A DNA stretch of 36,993 nt, taken from the IMG/VR virus record IMGVR_UViG_3300031841_001621, positions 1 to 36,993 of that record; one strand, written 5' to 3'. The first letter of the stretch is position 1. Each line of letters starts with the position of its first letter. Under the pieces are notes generated by a model that worked only from the letters and a program-made list of their open reading frames with translations, had not been told where the DNA came from and ran no database searches. This stretch comes from a virus. Shown here piece after piece: positions 18,794 through 27,400 of this stretch. The position numbers and the translations under genes were made by a program.

Positions 18794-20935
18794 TCACTTA
18801 GCGGGCTTGGAGACCCCGCCGGGCGTATAGGTGTACTTGCGGAAGAATTTTTTACCTGTAAAATCAGCTGGCTTTTTCTTTTGCACAACAGTCTGCGCTG
18901 CGAGCAATGCAAGACCTGCACTAATGGTCAAGTCAAACTTAGTCCGATTGTCGATGCGGTACCCAATCCAATCCTCAAGTGTGCGGTTAAAATACATCCT
19001 ACCGATTTCTCCCTTCTCATTGATTCCCACATGGTTGTGTATGTAGTCTTCAATCGCTTGTGCATGTGTGTGGATGACATCCTGTGAGTTAGACGGGATG
19101 CCTTTCGTTTTGGTTGCAACAGAACCTGCGGTAGTCAGGTGTTGCGGTCTATCCAACAAGTAGCCATCATAACCTCTTGATTCAAAGTATCTTACGATGC
19201 CGTACTTATTGTTTTCCACGAGGAGCGGGTAGCCGTAAAACACAGCTGCCATCAGGATGTCCTCGTAAAAGATTTTTGCCATAGGAGGGCGGGAGCAGTA
19301 CTCTGCAACAAACATGTTAGAGGGGGCCCGCATGTTGAACTTGTTGTAGATGTGACACGCTCCCTTAGAACCCCTCCCGTCCGTAGTAGCGTCGATGTCA
19401 TAGGAGTCGACTCCACCACAGCCAATGAGTTTGTTTGGTGCAATGCGCCTGCCCCGTTCGGAAGCCTTGAGGTTCCTGAGGTCTGCAGGAGGCATCCATG
19501 AGACGAACCACCTGCCTTCCGAGCTTGGGACAAACACCACTTCGGTATCCCTTACGCCACCCTTCCATGTAAAGTTGCCGCGTACAACAGGGTCCGGGTA
19601 CATGTTCTCGTTGTGGTCAATCTGCTCATAAATCTTTCCGATGTTGAACAGAGAGCCCTCGACGCTATCTCGGAACGCCTCGTCTGTAGTAAAGGGGAAC
19701 TGACGAACAATCTCGTTCATCTCCCGAGCATCATGCTTAAGAGCGTCCCTTTCGTTTTTTAGAAACTCCCTTGCGCCTATCTCTACGGTTTCCCCGTCCA
19801 GCGTCTCCACCTCCTGTACCGGAGTCTCGATGATTGGCTTCCCGTACTTGTCGAAGAATCCCTCTAAGGCTTCGTAAGCCGGAATAAAGATTCTGTACAA
19901 TCCGGAGGTTGTCCTGCCGTTTTTGTTGCGTTCTTGTGGGTCGGAATCTTTCCAAAGCTCTTTGTATTCCTGACCTCCCTTGTCCATCGGGTTGACTGTG
20001 CTGCCCACAAGCGCCTTCCCGATAACACGGCGTCCCACAATCAAGCAAGTCCGTTGTATCCTCCATGCTTCTCTAATGTCTGTTGGTTTCTCCCACTTGC
20101 CTGCCTCATCGAGATACAAGATATGCAACTTCTCACCATCGTACGCATTGTTCGTGGTGTTTTTCCAGTTAATGATTGTGTTCAGGGCATCGCCCTTGAC
20201 AGAGGTCTTGTTGTTCTTGGTAATCCTTTTAGACGGTTCTCTGAACGCCAACTCCATACGCGGGTTGGTGGTACCGTCTTGGATGGGCTTAAAGAAGAAC
20301 GGGTAGGACTTGAAGATAGCTACGACCTTCTTCATGAAGACGTTCTCCTGCGCGTCCTTACCCGTCTTCGACTGGATACCCAAAAGTTTGTCCTTGACCT
20401 GTGTGGCTTCATCAACTAGAACGCAGGCGGACATGTTCGTGTACCCTGAGCGACGACACTTGGTATACAGTTGACCAAGGCATCTGGGGTCAGCCTCACA
20501 CGCGGCCTGATGGATGAAGAGCTTCCGTTGGAAGTCTAGGAAACTAGGATAGCCAATATCTATCTTGCTCCACTGAAGCATCATGTAGTGACGCCCAGTG
20601 ATGTATGTAGGTTCTCCGTTGTTGTAGAACCAGTAGCCCTCTCGCCTTCTGCGGAACTCCTCCTCGATGAAGGGAGAGAACCTTTGACGAAACTCCTTGG
20701 GCATTTCATACCACTCGTCCATGGACTTGATGCGAGCCAGCTCAGATGGCATCTCGCTTCTGTTCCACGTCTGCAAGTGGTCCGGCAGGTCGTGGCCTGC
20801 AATCTCTTTCTTCGGTGGCTTCTTGGGCAGACAGATAGGAAGCCCGGAGATGTCAATGACTTCCCCGAGTGTGCCGCGCGGGCAAATGGATACGACTGGC
20901 TCGTCGTACTTCTCTATGTCTACCAGCCCCGTCAC
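18794..20935 (-). CDS. terL: Terminase large subunit, 713 aa
   Basis: The ATPase part has a deviant Walker A at residues 159-166 (KCRRSGYT, Tyr where the P-loop Lys normally sits, with Arg pair before it), a clear Walker B at 272-279 (ILYLDEAG) and a coupling-type GSTVNP at 311-316. The nuclease part begins around GCGGVDSYDID (acidic residue at 510) with later conserved acidic positions. It cuts and drives phage DNA into the prohead. The start is GTG at 20935, which overlaps the stop of the upstream gene as GTGA. Length and the Walker A variant fit crAss-like terminases. Confidence 0.92.
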   Translation of the reverse strand: MTGLVDIEKYDEPVVSICPRGTLGEVIDISGLPICLPKKPPKKEIAGHDLPDHLQTWNRSEMPSELARIKSMDEWYEMPKEFRQRFSPFIEEEFRRRREGYWFYNNGEPTYITGRHYMMLQWSKIDIGYPSFLDFQRKLFIHQAACEADPRCLGQLYTKCRRSGYTNMSACVLVDEATQVKDKLLGIQSKTGKDAQENVFMKKVVAIFKSYPFFFKPIQDGTTNPRMELAFREPSKRITKNNKTSVKGDALNTIINWKNTTNNAYDGEKLHILYLDEAGKWEKPTDIREAWRIQRTCLIVGRRVIGKALVGSTVNPMDKGGQEYKELWKDSDPQERNKNGRTTSGLYRIFIPAYEALEGFFDKYGKPIIETPVQEVETLDGETVEIGAREFLKNERDALKHDAREMNEIVRQFPFTTDEAFRDSVEGSLFNIGKIYEQIDHNENMYPDPVVRGNFTWKGGVRDTEVVFVPSSEGRWFVSWMPPADLRNLKASERGRRIAPNKLIGCGGVDSYDIDATTDGRGSKGACHIYNKFNMRAPSNMFVAEYCSRPPMAKIFYEDILMAAVFYGYPLLVENNKYGIVRYFESRGYDGYLLDRPQHLTTAGSVATKTKGIPSNSQDVIHTHAQAIEDYIHNHVGINEKGEIGRMYFNRTLEDWIGYRIDNRTKFDLTISAGLALLAAQTVVQKKKPADFTGKKFFRKYTYTPGGVSKPAK

Positions 20936-21225
20936 TTGCTAAATCTTTCTGCGAATCCGCCTGAGTAATCCTTTGCGTCGTCGATAGCTCCGTTCTCGCT
21001 TAGGTCCTTGACCATCTGCTCCAGACGCTGCCTTTCGATTAGCAGTTCTTTGCAATCGGTAGCGGTCTGCTTGATAGACTGGAGCTCAGCCTTACGGGCA
21101 GCACCGCCTGCCTCTGGGTCGACGGGTCGCTTGACCTCCTCAATCATGTTGTTGATTGCGACAGCCATGCTATCCATCAGCCTGCGAGAAGCCTCGATTG
21201 TCTCGAACTTAGGCTTCCTCGACAT
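20932..21225 (-). CDS. Small terminase subunit candidate, 97 aa
   Basis: A short, helical, charged protein with a coiled-coil-like second half (KQTATDCKELLIERQRLEQM) that ends in a short GG-containing tail (YSGGFAERFSK). It is immediately upstream of TerL with a 4-nt GTGA overlap, the usual place of a small terminase. No helix-turn-helix is obvious in the N-terminal MSRKPKFETIEASRRL region, so the DNA-recognition role is inferred from position only. It overlaps the co-chaperonin-like gene before it by 17 nt. Confidence 0.6.
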   Translation of the reverse strand: MSRKPKFETIEASRRLMDSMAVAINNMIEEVKRPVDPEAGGAARKAELQSIKQTATDCKELLIERQRLEQMVKDLSENGAIDDAKDYSGGFAERFSK

Positions 21226-21805
21226 ACATCATTTCTTCTGAGCGCATACGGAACACGGTGGTATCATCCTCCAACCGCATCTCGTAGTCTCGGTTCTTCT
21301 TGAACCCAACGATGTCTCCTGCCTTTACGCCCTGAGTAATCATGTCCTTGGGGCAGCAGAATACCCTTGCCTTAAGGTGTGTCTTGGGCTTGAAGTCCAC
21401 CATGATAATCTCGCCCTCCTTCTCCTCTGGCTCCTCCTCCTCGAGTGGCTGCAGGAACACCCAGTCCGCGAGCATGTGCAGCTCACCAGTCTTCTTGCTG
21501 CGGTAAGCAATCGCATGGCAGCCAAGGGTGTTGTCTGGGTCGTATCCTACAATGAACCTGTCCTCGTCGTCAACCTGAATCCTTAGGGCATCAGACATGA
21601 CTACGTGGTGGTGGAAAAACAGGGTGTCTCCCGGCTTGACATCCACGTCGTACTTGACTGGGGTTGCCGTCACCTCGCCGTACATGACGCGTCGCTCGAA
21701 CTCCTTCCACTTAGGGTCGACGTAGAGCTCCGTGCCGTTCTCCAGCTCGATGGTGTCGTGATGAGTCTTCTCAAGCTTCACCACGAAGTGATACAGCGCT
21801 TTCAT
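21209..21805 (-). CDS. GroES-like co-chaperonin protein, 198 aa
   Basis: Residues about 38-70 (GEVTATPVKYDVDVKPGDTLFF then HHHVV) match the GroES pattern of a strand, a V-KxGD turn and a hydrophobic strand. The C-terminal part, residues about 158-196, has VKAGDIVGFKK followed by YEMRLEDD and FRMRSEEMMYVEE, the same order as the closing strands of Cpn10 (GDxVxF ... Y ... LxExDILAV). Between them is an insertion with an acidic stretch (EEEEPEEKEGE). In T4-like phages a Cpn10 homologue (gp31) helps GroEL fold the capsid protein. Here it lies in the packaging operon just before the terminase genes. The assignment is by pattern only. Confidence 0.7.
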   Translation of the reverse strand: MKALYHFVVKLEKTHHDTIELENGTELYVDPKWKEFERRVMYGEVTATPVKYDVDVKPGDTLFFHHHVVMSDALRIQVDDEDRFIVGYDPDNTLGCHAIAYRSKKTGELHMLADWVFLQPLEEEEPEEKEGEIIMVDFKPKTHLKARVFCCPKDMITQGVKAGDIVGFKKNRDYEMRLEDDTTVFRMRSEEMMYVEEA

Positions 21806-22041
21806 TCAAAGTTACAATCGTATTCAACAATGACTGGGGTGTTCTCCACAGTCTTCCACAGGTAGGACGATTCGCTGTCCTGAGTGTAGATGTTGTACCT
21901 ACGAATGTTGTACTTGAACATAGCGCGGTCATCCTCCTCGATGAGAACAACCTTTCCTGCGCCAGCTTTCATGCCGACGTAGTACGCCATCGCATCCTTC
22001 GGATTGGGACCGATGACGATTTTCCTGATTAAATTTTCCAT
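21802..22041 (-). CDS. Small protein of unknown function, 79 aa
   Basis: A soluble alpha/beta-looking protein (GPNPKDAMAYYVGMKAG, then VVLIEEDD, then an aromatic-rich YNIRRYNIYTQD segment). I do not recognise a family. It overlaps the GroES-like gene by 4 nt and follows the acidic 105-aa gene by 4 nt, so all are one translation unit. A role near the co-chaperonin or in DNA packaging is only suggested by its neighbours. Confidence 0.65.
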   Translation of the reverse strand: MENLIRKIVIGPNPKDAMAYYVGMKAGAGKVVLIEEDDRAMFKYNIRRYNIYTQDSESSYLWKTVENTPVIVEYDCNFE

Positions 22042-22045
22042 TGTA

Positions 22046-22363
22046 TTAGTTGAGGTTGAAGCCTAGGTCTCCTAGGTCAATGTCATCAATGTCGATGTCA
22101 TCATCTTCTTCGGTAATCTTTTCGTAAGAAGCCATGATGGCTGAGAACAACTCGGCAAGTTCTTCCGGGTTATCTACATGCCACTTGCTGGCTACTTGCC
22201 AAGCAGGGCCAATCTCCGGGATGTCATCAACGATACCAAGCCCAAAGATGTAAGCCACCCTTTCATTTACTTGATACTTCTCGATGACGTCCTCAAGCTG
22301 CGCTAAGACGTCGGCTACTTCTGAAATGAAGAGCTCCTTAAGGGTGGGGTCCATGGTTGTCAT
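22046..22363 (-). CDS. Small acidic helical protein, 105 aa
   Basis: I take the ATG at 22363 (MTTMDPTLKELF) because it overlaps the preceding stop as TAATG; the frame extends further upstream only through an implausible Arg-rich stretch that lies inside the fibre gene. The protein is helical (VLAQLEDVIEKYQVNERVAY) and ends in an acidic tail of DDDIDIDDIDL type. The tail could mimic nucleic acid or bind metal or a partner, but nothing establishes this. Unknown function. Confidence 0.65.
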   Translation of the reverse strand: MTTMDPTLKELFISEVADVLAQLEDVIEKYQVNERVAYIFGLGIVDDIPEIGPAWQVASKWHVDNPEELAELFSAIMASYEKITEEDDDIDIDDIDLGDLGFNLN

Positions 22364-23244
22364 TATTGTCCGTTGATTACGATGATGCCTGTTGGGTTGG
22401 TAGAGTTTCCGACGAGCTTTCCGCTGACGTGCCATCCGGCGTCGTCGTAGCACGTAAGCTCAAGGAAGCTTCCCACTGCCCCTCCGAGGTTGTCACTGTC
22501 TTGGTCCAGCGTGAGCTGGTTGTGTGTAGAGACAGCAGCCGATGCGGTTGCACGGGTCACAGTCTGAACACCAGTCTTGTTTCCAGTCGTGGAGACGTGC
22601 GTGATTGCGCCGTAGAAGTAGTCACCCGATGCCGCGTTGATGTTGCACGCGGTGTTCGACCCTACATCCACAAGAATGCGCAAGAACCTGCCTGCAGATG
22701 CAGCGGGCAAGGTAAGGGTTCCTCCAGCAAGAGTAGCACAGTCCAAGAACACGGTAGCTCCGGAGTCTGTACTTGCGCTAACCGAACTGGTGGCAGTTAC
22801 GTTCAGTGTTTTTCTAGTGTCGTACTTCAGGGTTATCTGAGCTCCGCTAGAGCGAAGCGTCATGTTCTGACCCGACTGAAAATTTGCTGTAGACGCGTGC
22901 CCGGCTGAATCCGTGATGGTAACGCCGATAGCAGTGCCAGTACCATTTGTCGTGGTCCCGCTGCTGGTAGATACCTGAACGGTCTTGAGGTTCGGAAGCG
23001 TGCGTGTGCTAATCAATCCGGTAGACGCATCGCGCACTAGGATTTGGTCGCTCGTGGAAGTTGCGGGTGAATCAATCAGAAGATTCGTTACCTTTACCTG
23101 AGATGTAGACACAGACAAGGCGGTATCGTTCCCTTGACCATCGGTGATGGTTTTGAGAGAACTGCTGGCTGCGGCATTGTCGGTAGTCTTGAGGATTCCG
23201 ACGTATGTGGTTTTGATTTGAGTACCTGATAGTGACGTTCCCAT
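22363..23244 (-). CDS. Fibre-like virion protein, 293 aa
   Basis: The start is ATG at 23244 (MGTSLSGTQI); the open frame runs further upstream to 23328, but its early codons (TTT GAG TAT ATT TGT) overlap the late promoter box. The N-terminus, SGTxI ... YxGxLKTTDN then LKTITDGQGNDTALSVSTSQV, has the form of the N-terminal anchor seen in fibre-like proteins of crAss-like and other Bacteroidota phages. The C-terminal part is a Gly/Thr/Ser-rich beta domain that resembles the end of the 235-aa protein at 11382-12089. It probably forms head or tail fibres; the first gene of the packaging operon. Confidence 0.75.
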   Translation of the reverse strand: MGTSLSGTQIKTTYVGILKTTDNAAASSSLKTITDGQGNDTALSVSTSQVKVTNLLIDSPATSTSDQILVRDASTGLISTRTLPNLKTVQVSTSSGTTTNGTGTAIGVTITDSAGHASTANFQSGQNMTLRSSGAQITLKYDTRKTLNVTATSSVSASTDSGATVFLDCATLAGGTLTLPAASAGRFLRILVDVGSNTACNINAASGDYFYGAITHVSTTGNKTGVQTVTRATASAAVSTHNQLTLDQDSDNLGGAVGSFLELTCYDDAGWHVSGKLVGNSTNPTGIIVINGQ

Positions 23245-23263
23245 CTTGTTCTTTTTGTCTACA

Positions 23264-23278
23264 CAAATATACTCAAAA
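23264..23278 (-). promoter_or_regulatory. Late promoter, TTTTG-n2-TATATTTG, between divergent genes
   Basis: The minus strand reads TTTTGAGTATATTTG, 19 nt before the fibre gene ATG at 23244. Its upstream edge touches the ATG of the divergent winged-helix gene (23278), so the region between the two genes is only 33 nt and a protein bound here could affect both. Confidence 0.75.
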
Positions 23279-23724
23279 TGAAGAGACACAGACCCGAGCG
23301 CAAAATGCGGGAGTTCTCCTACCTCCACGAGAAGTATGTGAACAAGAACTACCTCAAGTATCTAAGGCTTGCAGAGACAGACATGCTGCAGCATTACGAC
23401 GTTAGGCCAGTAGAGATGCAGGTGATGTTGTTTGGCTACGACTACGAGTTCTTTACCGCGACGCACATCGCAGATTCATTGTTTGCGTCCCCCAAGAAGT
23501 TCAGGGAGCGCACGCTGCAACCTATGATGAAGAAGGGATTGATACACGTGGTACACCGTAGGTTTAACGTGGACACGGGAAGCGAGGCTGACATGTACTT
23601 CACAGAGGAAGCCAAGACGAACTACAAGCACAGGTACGGTCTGACACCCAAAGCGAGGCACCTCGTTCAGAGGTTCTACCGCAAGATAGAGGGTGAAGAG
23701 GCGATTAAGATTTCCCGTGAGTGA
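23278..23724 (+). CDS. Winged-helix DNA-binding protein (MarR/PadR-like), 148 aa
   Basis: Residues about 45-95 fit a winged helix: a first helix after VRPVEMQVMLF, an ATHIADSLFASPKKFRERTL recognition-type pair of helices, a turn to MMKKGLIHVVHRR and a wing-like strand pair ending DMYFTEEAKTNY. The last third, LTPKARHLVQRFYRKIEG, resembles the C-terminal dimer helix of MarR-type regulators. It is the only plus-strand gene within the late module, starts 33 nt from the divergent fibre gene and overlaps the convergent 63-aa gene by 20 nt at its end. A regulator of the late promoter between them is plausible. Confidence 0.75.
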   Translation: MKRHRPERKMREFSYLHEKYVNKNYLKYLRLAETDMLQHYDVRPVEMQVMLFGYDYEFFTATHIADSLFASPKKFRERTLQPMMKKGLIHVVHRRFNVDTGSEADMYFTEEAKTNYKHRYGLTPKARHLVQRFYRKIEGEEAIKISRE

Positions 23725-23896
23725 CGGTCTTGAATGACGCCTTCTCCACAGCTCCCGGGTGGGGCTTGTAGTCTCCCTTCATCAGAAAGTACCTACCTCC
23801 CTCTTCCATCCAGTGGTATCCTTTGGGAGGGTCTACCTTAACCTTCTTGCTCAAGACCTGAAGACCACCCTTCTTGTATTTCTTTACAGTGTTCAT
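23705..23896 (-). CDS. Small basic GG-motif protein, 63 aa
   Basis: The protein is basic and contains two short GG motifs, KKYKKGGLQV (GG at 10-11) and WMEEGGRYFL (GG at 33-34), like those of the proteins encoded at 29489-31679. The sequence VDPPKGYHWMEEGGRYFL suggests a small beta fold rather than a membrane protein. It is the last gene of its transcript and overlaps the 47-aa gene before it by 4 nt (ATGA). The function is unknown; the recurring motif suggests a shared location in the virion. Confidence 0.65.
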   Translation of the reverse strand: MNTVKKYKKGGLQVLSKKVKVDPPKGYHWMEEGGRYFLMKGDYKPHPGAVEKASFKTVTHGKS

Positions 23897-24036
23897 GCGT
23901 TGTCTGCCTTAAGTTGAGCGTAGTAAGCGTGCTCGGTAGGGAAGCTTTCTTGAGGGTAGGTCGTAAGAAAGATGTCACAGTACTCGTAGATTTCTTCCGA
24001 GCTAAACGATGTCTGTTCTGGCCACAAGTCTTCCAT
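23893..24036 (-). CDS. Very small acidic protein, 47 aa
   Basis: ATG at 24036 overlaps the stop of the upstream 145-aa gene (TGATG), and its own stop overlaps the next start (ATGA). The protein is acidic with several aromatic residues (EEIYEYCDIFLTTYPQE, then HAYYAQLKADNA) and looks like two helices. It is too short for standard gene finders. The two tight overlaps are the main evidence that it is translated. No function can be named. Confidence 0.6.
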   Translation of the reverse strand: MEDLWPEQTSFSSEEIYEYCDIFLTTYPQESFPTEHAYYAQLKADNA

Positions 24037-24473
24037 CAGTATGTTTTTGTTGCGGTTTGAGCAATGTCTGCGTATCCATCTCTAGATAGAGTGAAGTCTA
24101 TTCTGATTGTGTGACCCGTCGCTCCGTTGACCAAGGTTTGTACATTTTGGCCAGTAAGCAGGATGAAATAACCATCGCCAGACTGCCCAAGCGGCAGGTT
24201 GTACTGGGTGTCTGCTGGAGTTGCCGTATCGCTTGTGGTCTCGTTTGTCCAAGTGATATTCTTCAGGGTGTAGTCCCCAATAGTTCCGCTCCAATCGTTA
24301 GCAAAGTCAATAATTGTAGAGACGTTTGTACCCCTAAGCGTACCCGATAAGCTAGTCTCTGGAGTGGTAAGCGCTCCCACAGTCGTCACCGTCCACTCTG
24401 TAATCCGAGAAGGAAGTTGTCGAATACGAGCTTGTGACCTTCTGCGGGCCGATGAATTTGCTAGTCTTCTCAT
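24036..24473 (-). CDS. Small beta-rich virion-type protein, 145 aa
   Basis: After a basic N-terminus (MRRLANSSARRRSQARI) comes a Thr/Ser/Gly-rich beta domain (TLRGTNVSTIIDFANDWSG, then FTLSRDGYADIAQTATKTY). It resembles fibre knob or Ig-like domains. It follows the 1,671-residue gene with a 4-nt overlap. Neighbouring genes suggest it is part of a fibre or surface appendage. Confidence 0.65.
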   Translation of the reverse strand: MRRLANSSARRRSQARIRQLPSRITEWTVTTVGALTTPETSLSGTLRGTNVSTIIDFANDWSGTIGDYTLKNITWTNETTSDTATPADTQYNLPLGQSGDGYFILLTGQNVQTLVNGATGHTIRIDFTLSRDGYADIAQTATKTY

Positions 24474-27400
24474 GTTGTTTCAGTCGGGGTTGGTGGAGGG
24501 AGAGGGAAGCTGGGCAGAGGAGCGTAGTCTTGGTCGTACGTGATTCCAGAATCCCAGTCCGAGCCGAAGTAGTTTACTGGCAAGAGGTTATCTCCTCCAA
24601 AGTCAATCCAAACACCCGATTCGTTAAAGTAACCAAACAGGTTCATGGTGGCGCTATCGAGGTTTCCATCCTCCGAAAAGCTTCCGAAGAATGCCGTGAA
24701 CTGGTCAATGTCAGACTCGTCAAATACTTGGTCTCCATTGATGTCGTACCCGGCAAGACCCATATTTGAAATCATATCGTAGTCTCCGCCCAGCTGTGTG
24801 TTCAGAAGGTCGATGAACGAAGCGAAGGCCTGTACGTCGGCATAGCTAAACACTCCGTCAGAGTTGAGGTCAAACGGTAGGTCTGGGTTTGGAGAAATCC
24901 CACTATTGATAAATTGATTCAGCAGAATCGAAGTAGCCTGAGGAGAGCCCGGTGCGTAGCTGCCTGTGGTAACATCGTAAGTACCGTCAGTGGCGGTGGC
25001 GTAGAAGGTTGCTGCACCCCAAGCAAATTGCTCTCCATCAAGGCCATTAAACAGAGTGGTAGCCGCATATTCTACGTCAAGGATGTCCCCAAACATAGCC
25101 AGTGCTGCAACGTTGTCTCCAACAGCTGTGATGGGGTCATTGATAAAGAACCCAACTCCAAACTGTCCAGAGGTTTCAAAGAAGCCATTTTCCCAAAGGA
25201 ACGTGCCAAGAATAAGGATGTCATCTCCTGTAATCGGAGACCGACCTCCAGCCACGGCGGATGTGTTGTAGGAGTTAATTAGCTCGAGCCAAGTGTTTCC
25301 ATTTTGAACTGCGGACTCGATAAAGCCCTGAAGAGCCGCCCAAGCCAGTGCATCACTGCTGTCGAAAACGCCGTCACCATCGAGGTCGAGGTTCAACGGC
25401 AAGTCCGAGCCAGAGTTGTAGTTCCCGACGTAAGCTGCGATGTAGTTCTGATTGGCAATAGAAATCAAGTCGTTGTACAGACCATCTGCGAGAGATGTTC
25501 CGTTTGACTGGAAGTTGATTGCCATGCCATCGTTGTCGAGCACCGCTCCCACCCCAGCATCAAGACCAACCGCATCGAGGTAGTCTACATAAGCTAGAAG
25601 CTCTGCGTTGGTGGGCATGTTGTTTGTTACAAAGCTACCTCCTCCAATGTTAGAAGTGTTGAAAATAAAGAAGGTTGCGCCCCCATCAGCCCAAAGAACC
25701 CCATCAAATTCACCTGCGGCAAAAGGCGCGAATGAAGGCGGGGCTTGCTGATTTGTGTACCAGTCCGGCACAGAGCCCGTGTTTTGGGTTTCTTGTACTG
25801 CCTCCCAGTAGTAGAAGAAGCTTGCGGTAGCAGCCAAAAGAGCACCAATCTCTGTGTTGCCATAGGTTCCGGTGTAACTTTCTGATGACTCGCTGTATCC
25901 GGTAAAAGAAAGGTAGGCATCAAAAGCTCCTCCCTGAGGAACCAAGGTGTCGAGAGCCGATGCCCAAGCAGGCGTTCCACCAAAGGTGTCTCCTTCATTC
26001 GGGGTAAAAGCTCCAAACCCGAGCCAGTTGAGTTGATAGCCGCTTATGTCACCGTAGCTTCCGCTTCCAAAATTTTGAAAGAAAGCATCGCCTTGGAAGG
26101 CATCGTAAATTCCAAATTGTTGCCAATTAGTTCCGGAGTTGAAGTTGTTGACCACACCACCTCCTTGCATGAGGAACTTCCAAAGGTGACACCAGTCGGC
26201 AAAGTTAATCTGACCGTCGCCACCAAAGTCAACAAGTCCGTTTGCAGACCTGAGCCAGTTCTTCCAGCTGTAGCTATCTGCTGGAGAAGAAAGGCCTTCT
26301 CCTCCGTCGAACAGGCTAAGTGCGTTTGCTCCAAGCGGTGGGATGAGGATGGTAGCGTTAGACGACTGGAAGAGGTAAAATATCGAACTGTCTGAGACGT
26401 TCACATACTCGTAGTGACCCGCTGTGCTTGGGTCCGCCCCAAGGTTAAAGTAACCGTACCCGTACCCAAGAACATTTAGGAACTGAGTAAAGTTACCTGT
26501 GTCAAATCCAAACTCAGCTGCAATGTCGGGGTCCGAAAAGCCTTGTGCAACCCAACCAATGTATTCATCCCAAAAAGCCTCGTATTCGTCGCTGAGCATT
26601 GTGGTGTACTGCCCTTGACCCAAAGCCCAATCAAAAAAGTCTGAGTTTAAGAATCCAAAGTTGAAAAAGATGTCCGTCGCATCGAGAGTGTCATAGGTAG
26701 CGCCATACGGCATCTGAAGTGCCAAGAACGTCGAGAGCTGATAGTCGGTCCAACTGCCATCGCTAAGAACGTCCAGCACTCCCGGCGGTTGGTACTGGTT
26801 GGTGATAAAGTCATACCAAACCGTTCCCTGAATCGCGCTAGTGCTGAACGAGTTTCCTGAGTAACCCGTTGCAAAGCCGCTGATGGTAATTACGTTTGGA
26901 ACGCCCGGAATGAGGGCGGTGGGGCCCGCAGAGTTAAGAAAGTTCTCTACATTCTGAAGAACGTTCAGTTGGCTGAAGTCGTAGCTAGTTCCAAACGTCT
27001 CGTTAAGACTATCCAAGTACTCTTGGACCAAAATGCTATCTACCGTTTCTCCCCCTGCCCCAAAGATTTGAGTCATCAAAGAGTCGGTATAAATCTGGGC
27101 CCACGTGGTCAAGTCATTGCCTTGCTGTCCGGGCGTGCCGTTTTGAGAAAGGTTTACATCGTAAAGCTCTCGCCACTGCTGAGTGTTAAGCATCAGGTTG
27201 ATGTAGGCGAATGGAGCGATGTAGTCGTTAGGCGTTCCCGACACTCCTTGTGTCGTCGGCCTATTCTCCAACCAAACACTACCCGGCGTGCTCTCATTTA
27301 GAGTCGGAGGGTTCAAAATGACAAACAGAGACTGGTCTGTTAGGTTTTCCAGACCATCAAAGTTGCTGTACGGGCTAGTTCCGGTAGTAACGAAGTAGGC

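Noticed and set aside
18794-20935. Stop-codon recoding, known in some crAss-like phages
   Set aside because: Genes in this window are intact under the standard code and end with normal stops, mostly TAA and TGA, without in-frame TAG inside the core genes.
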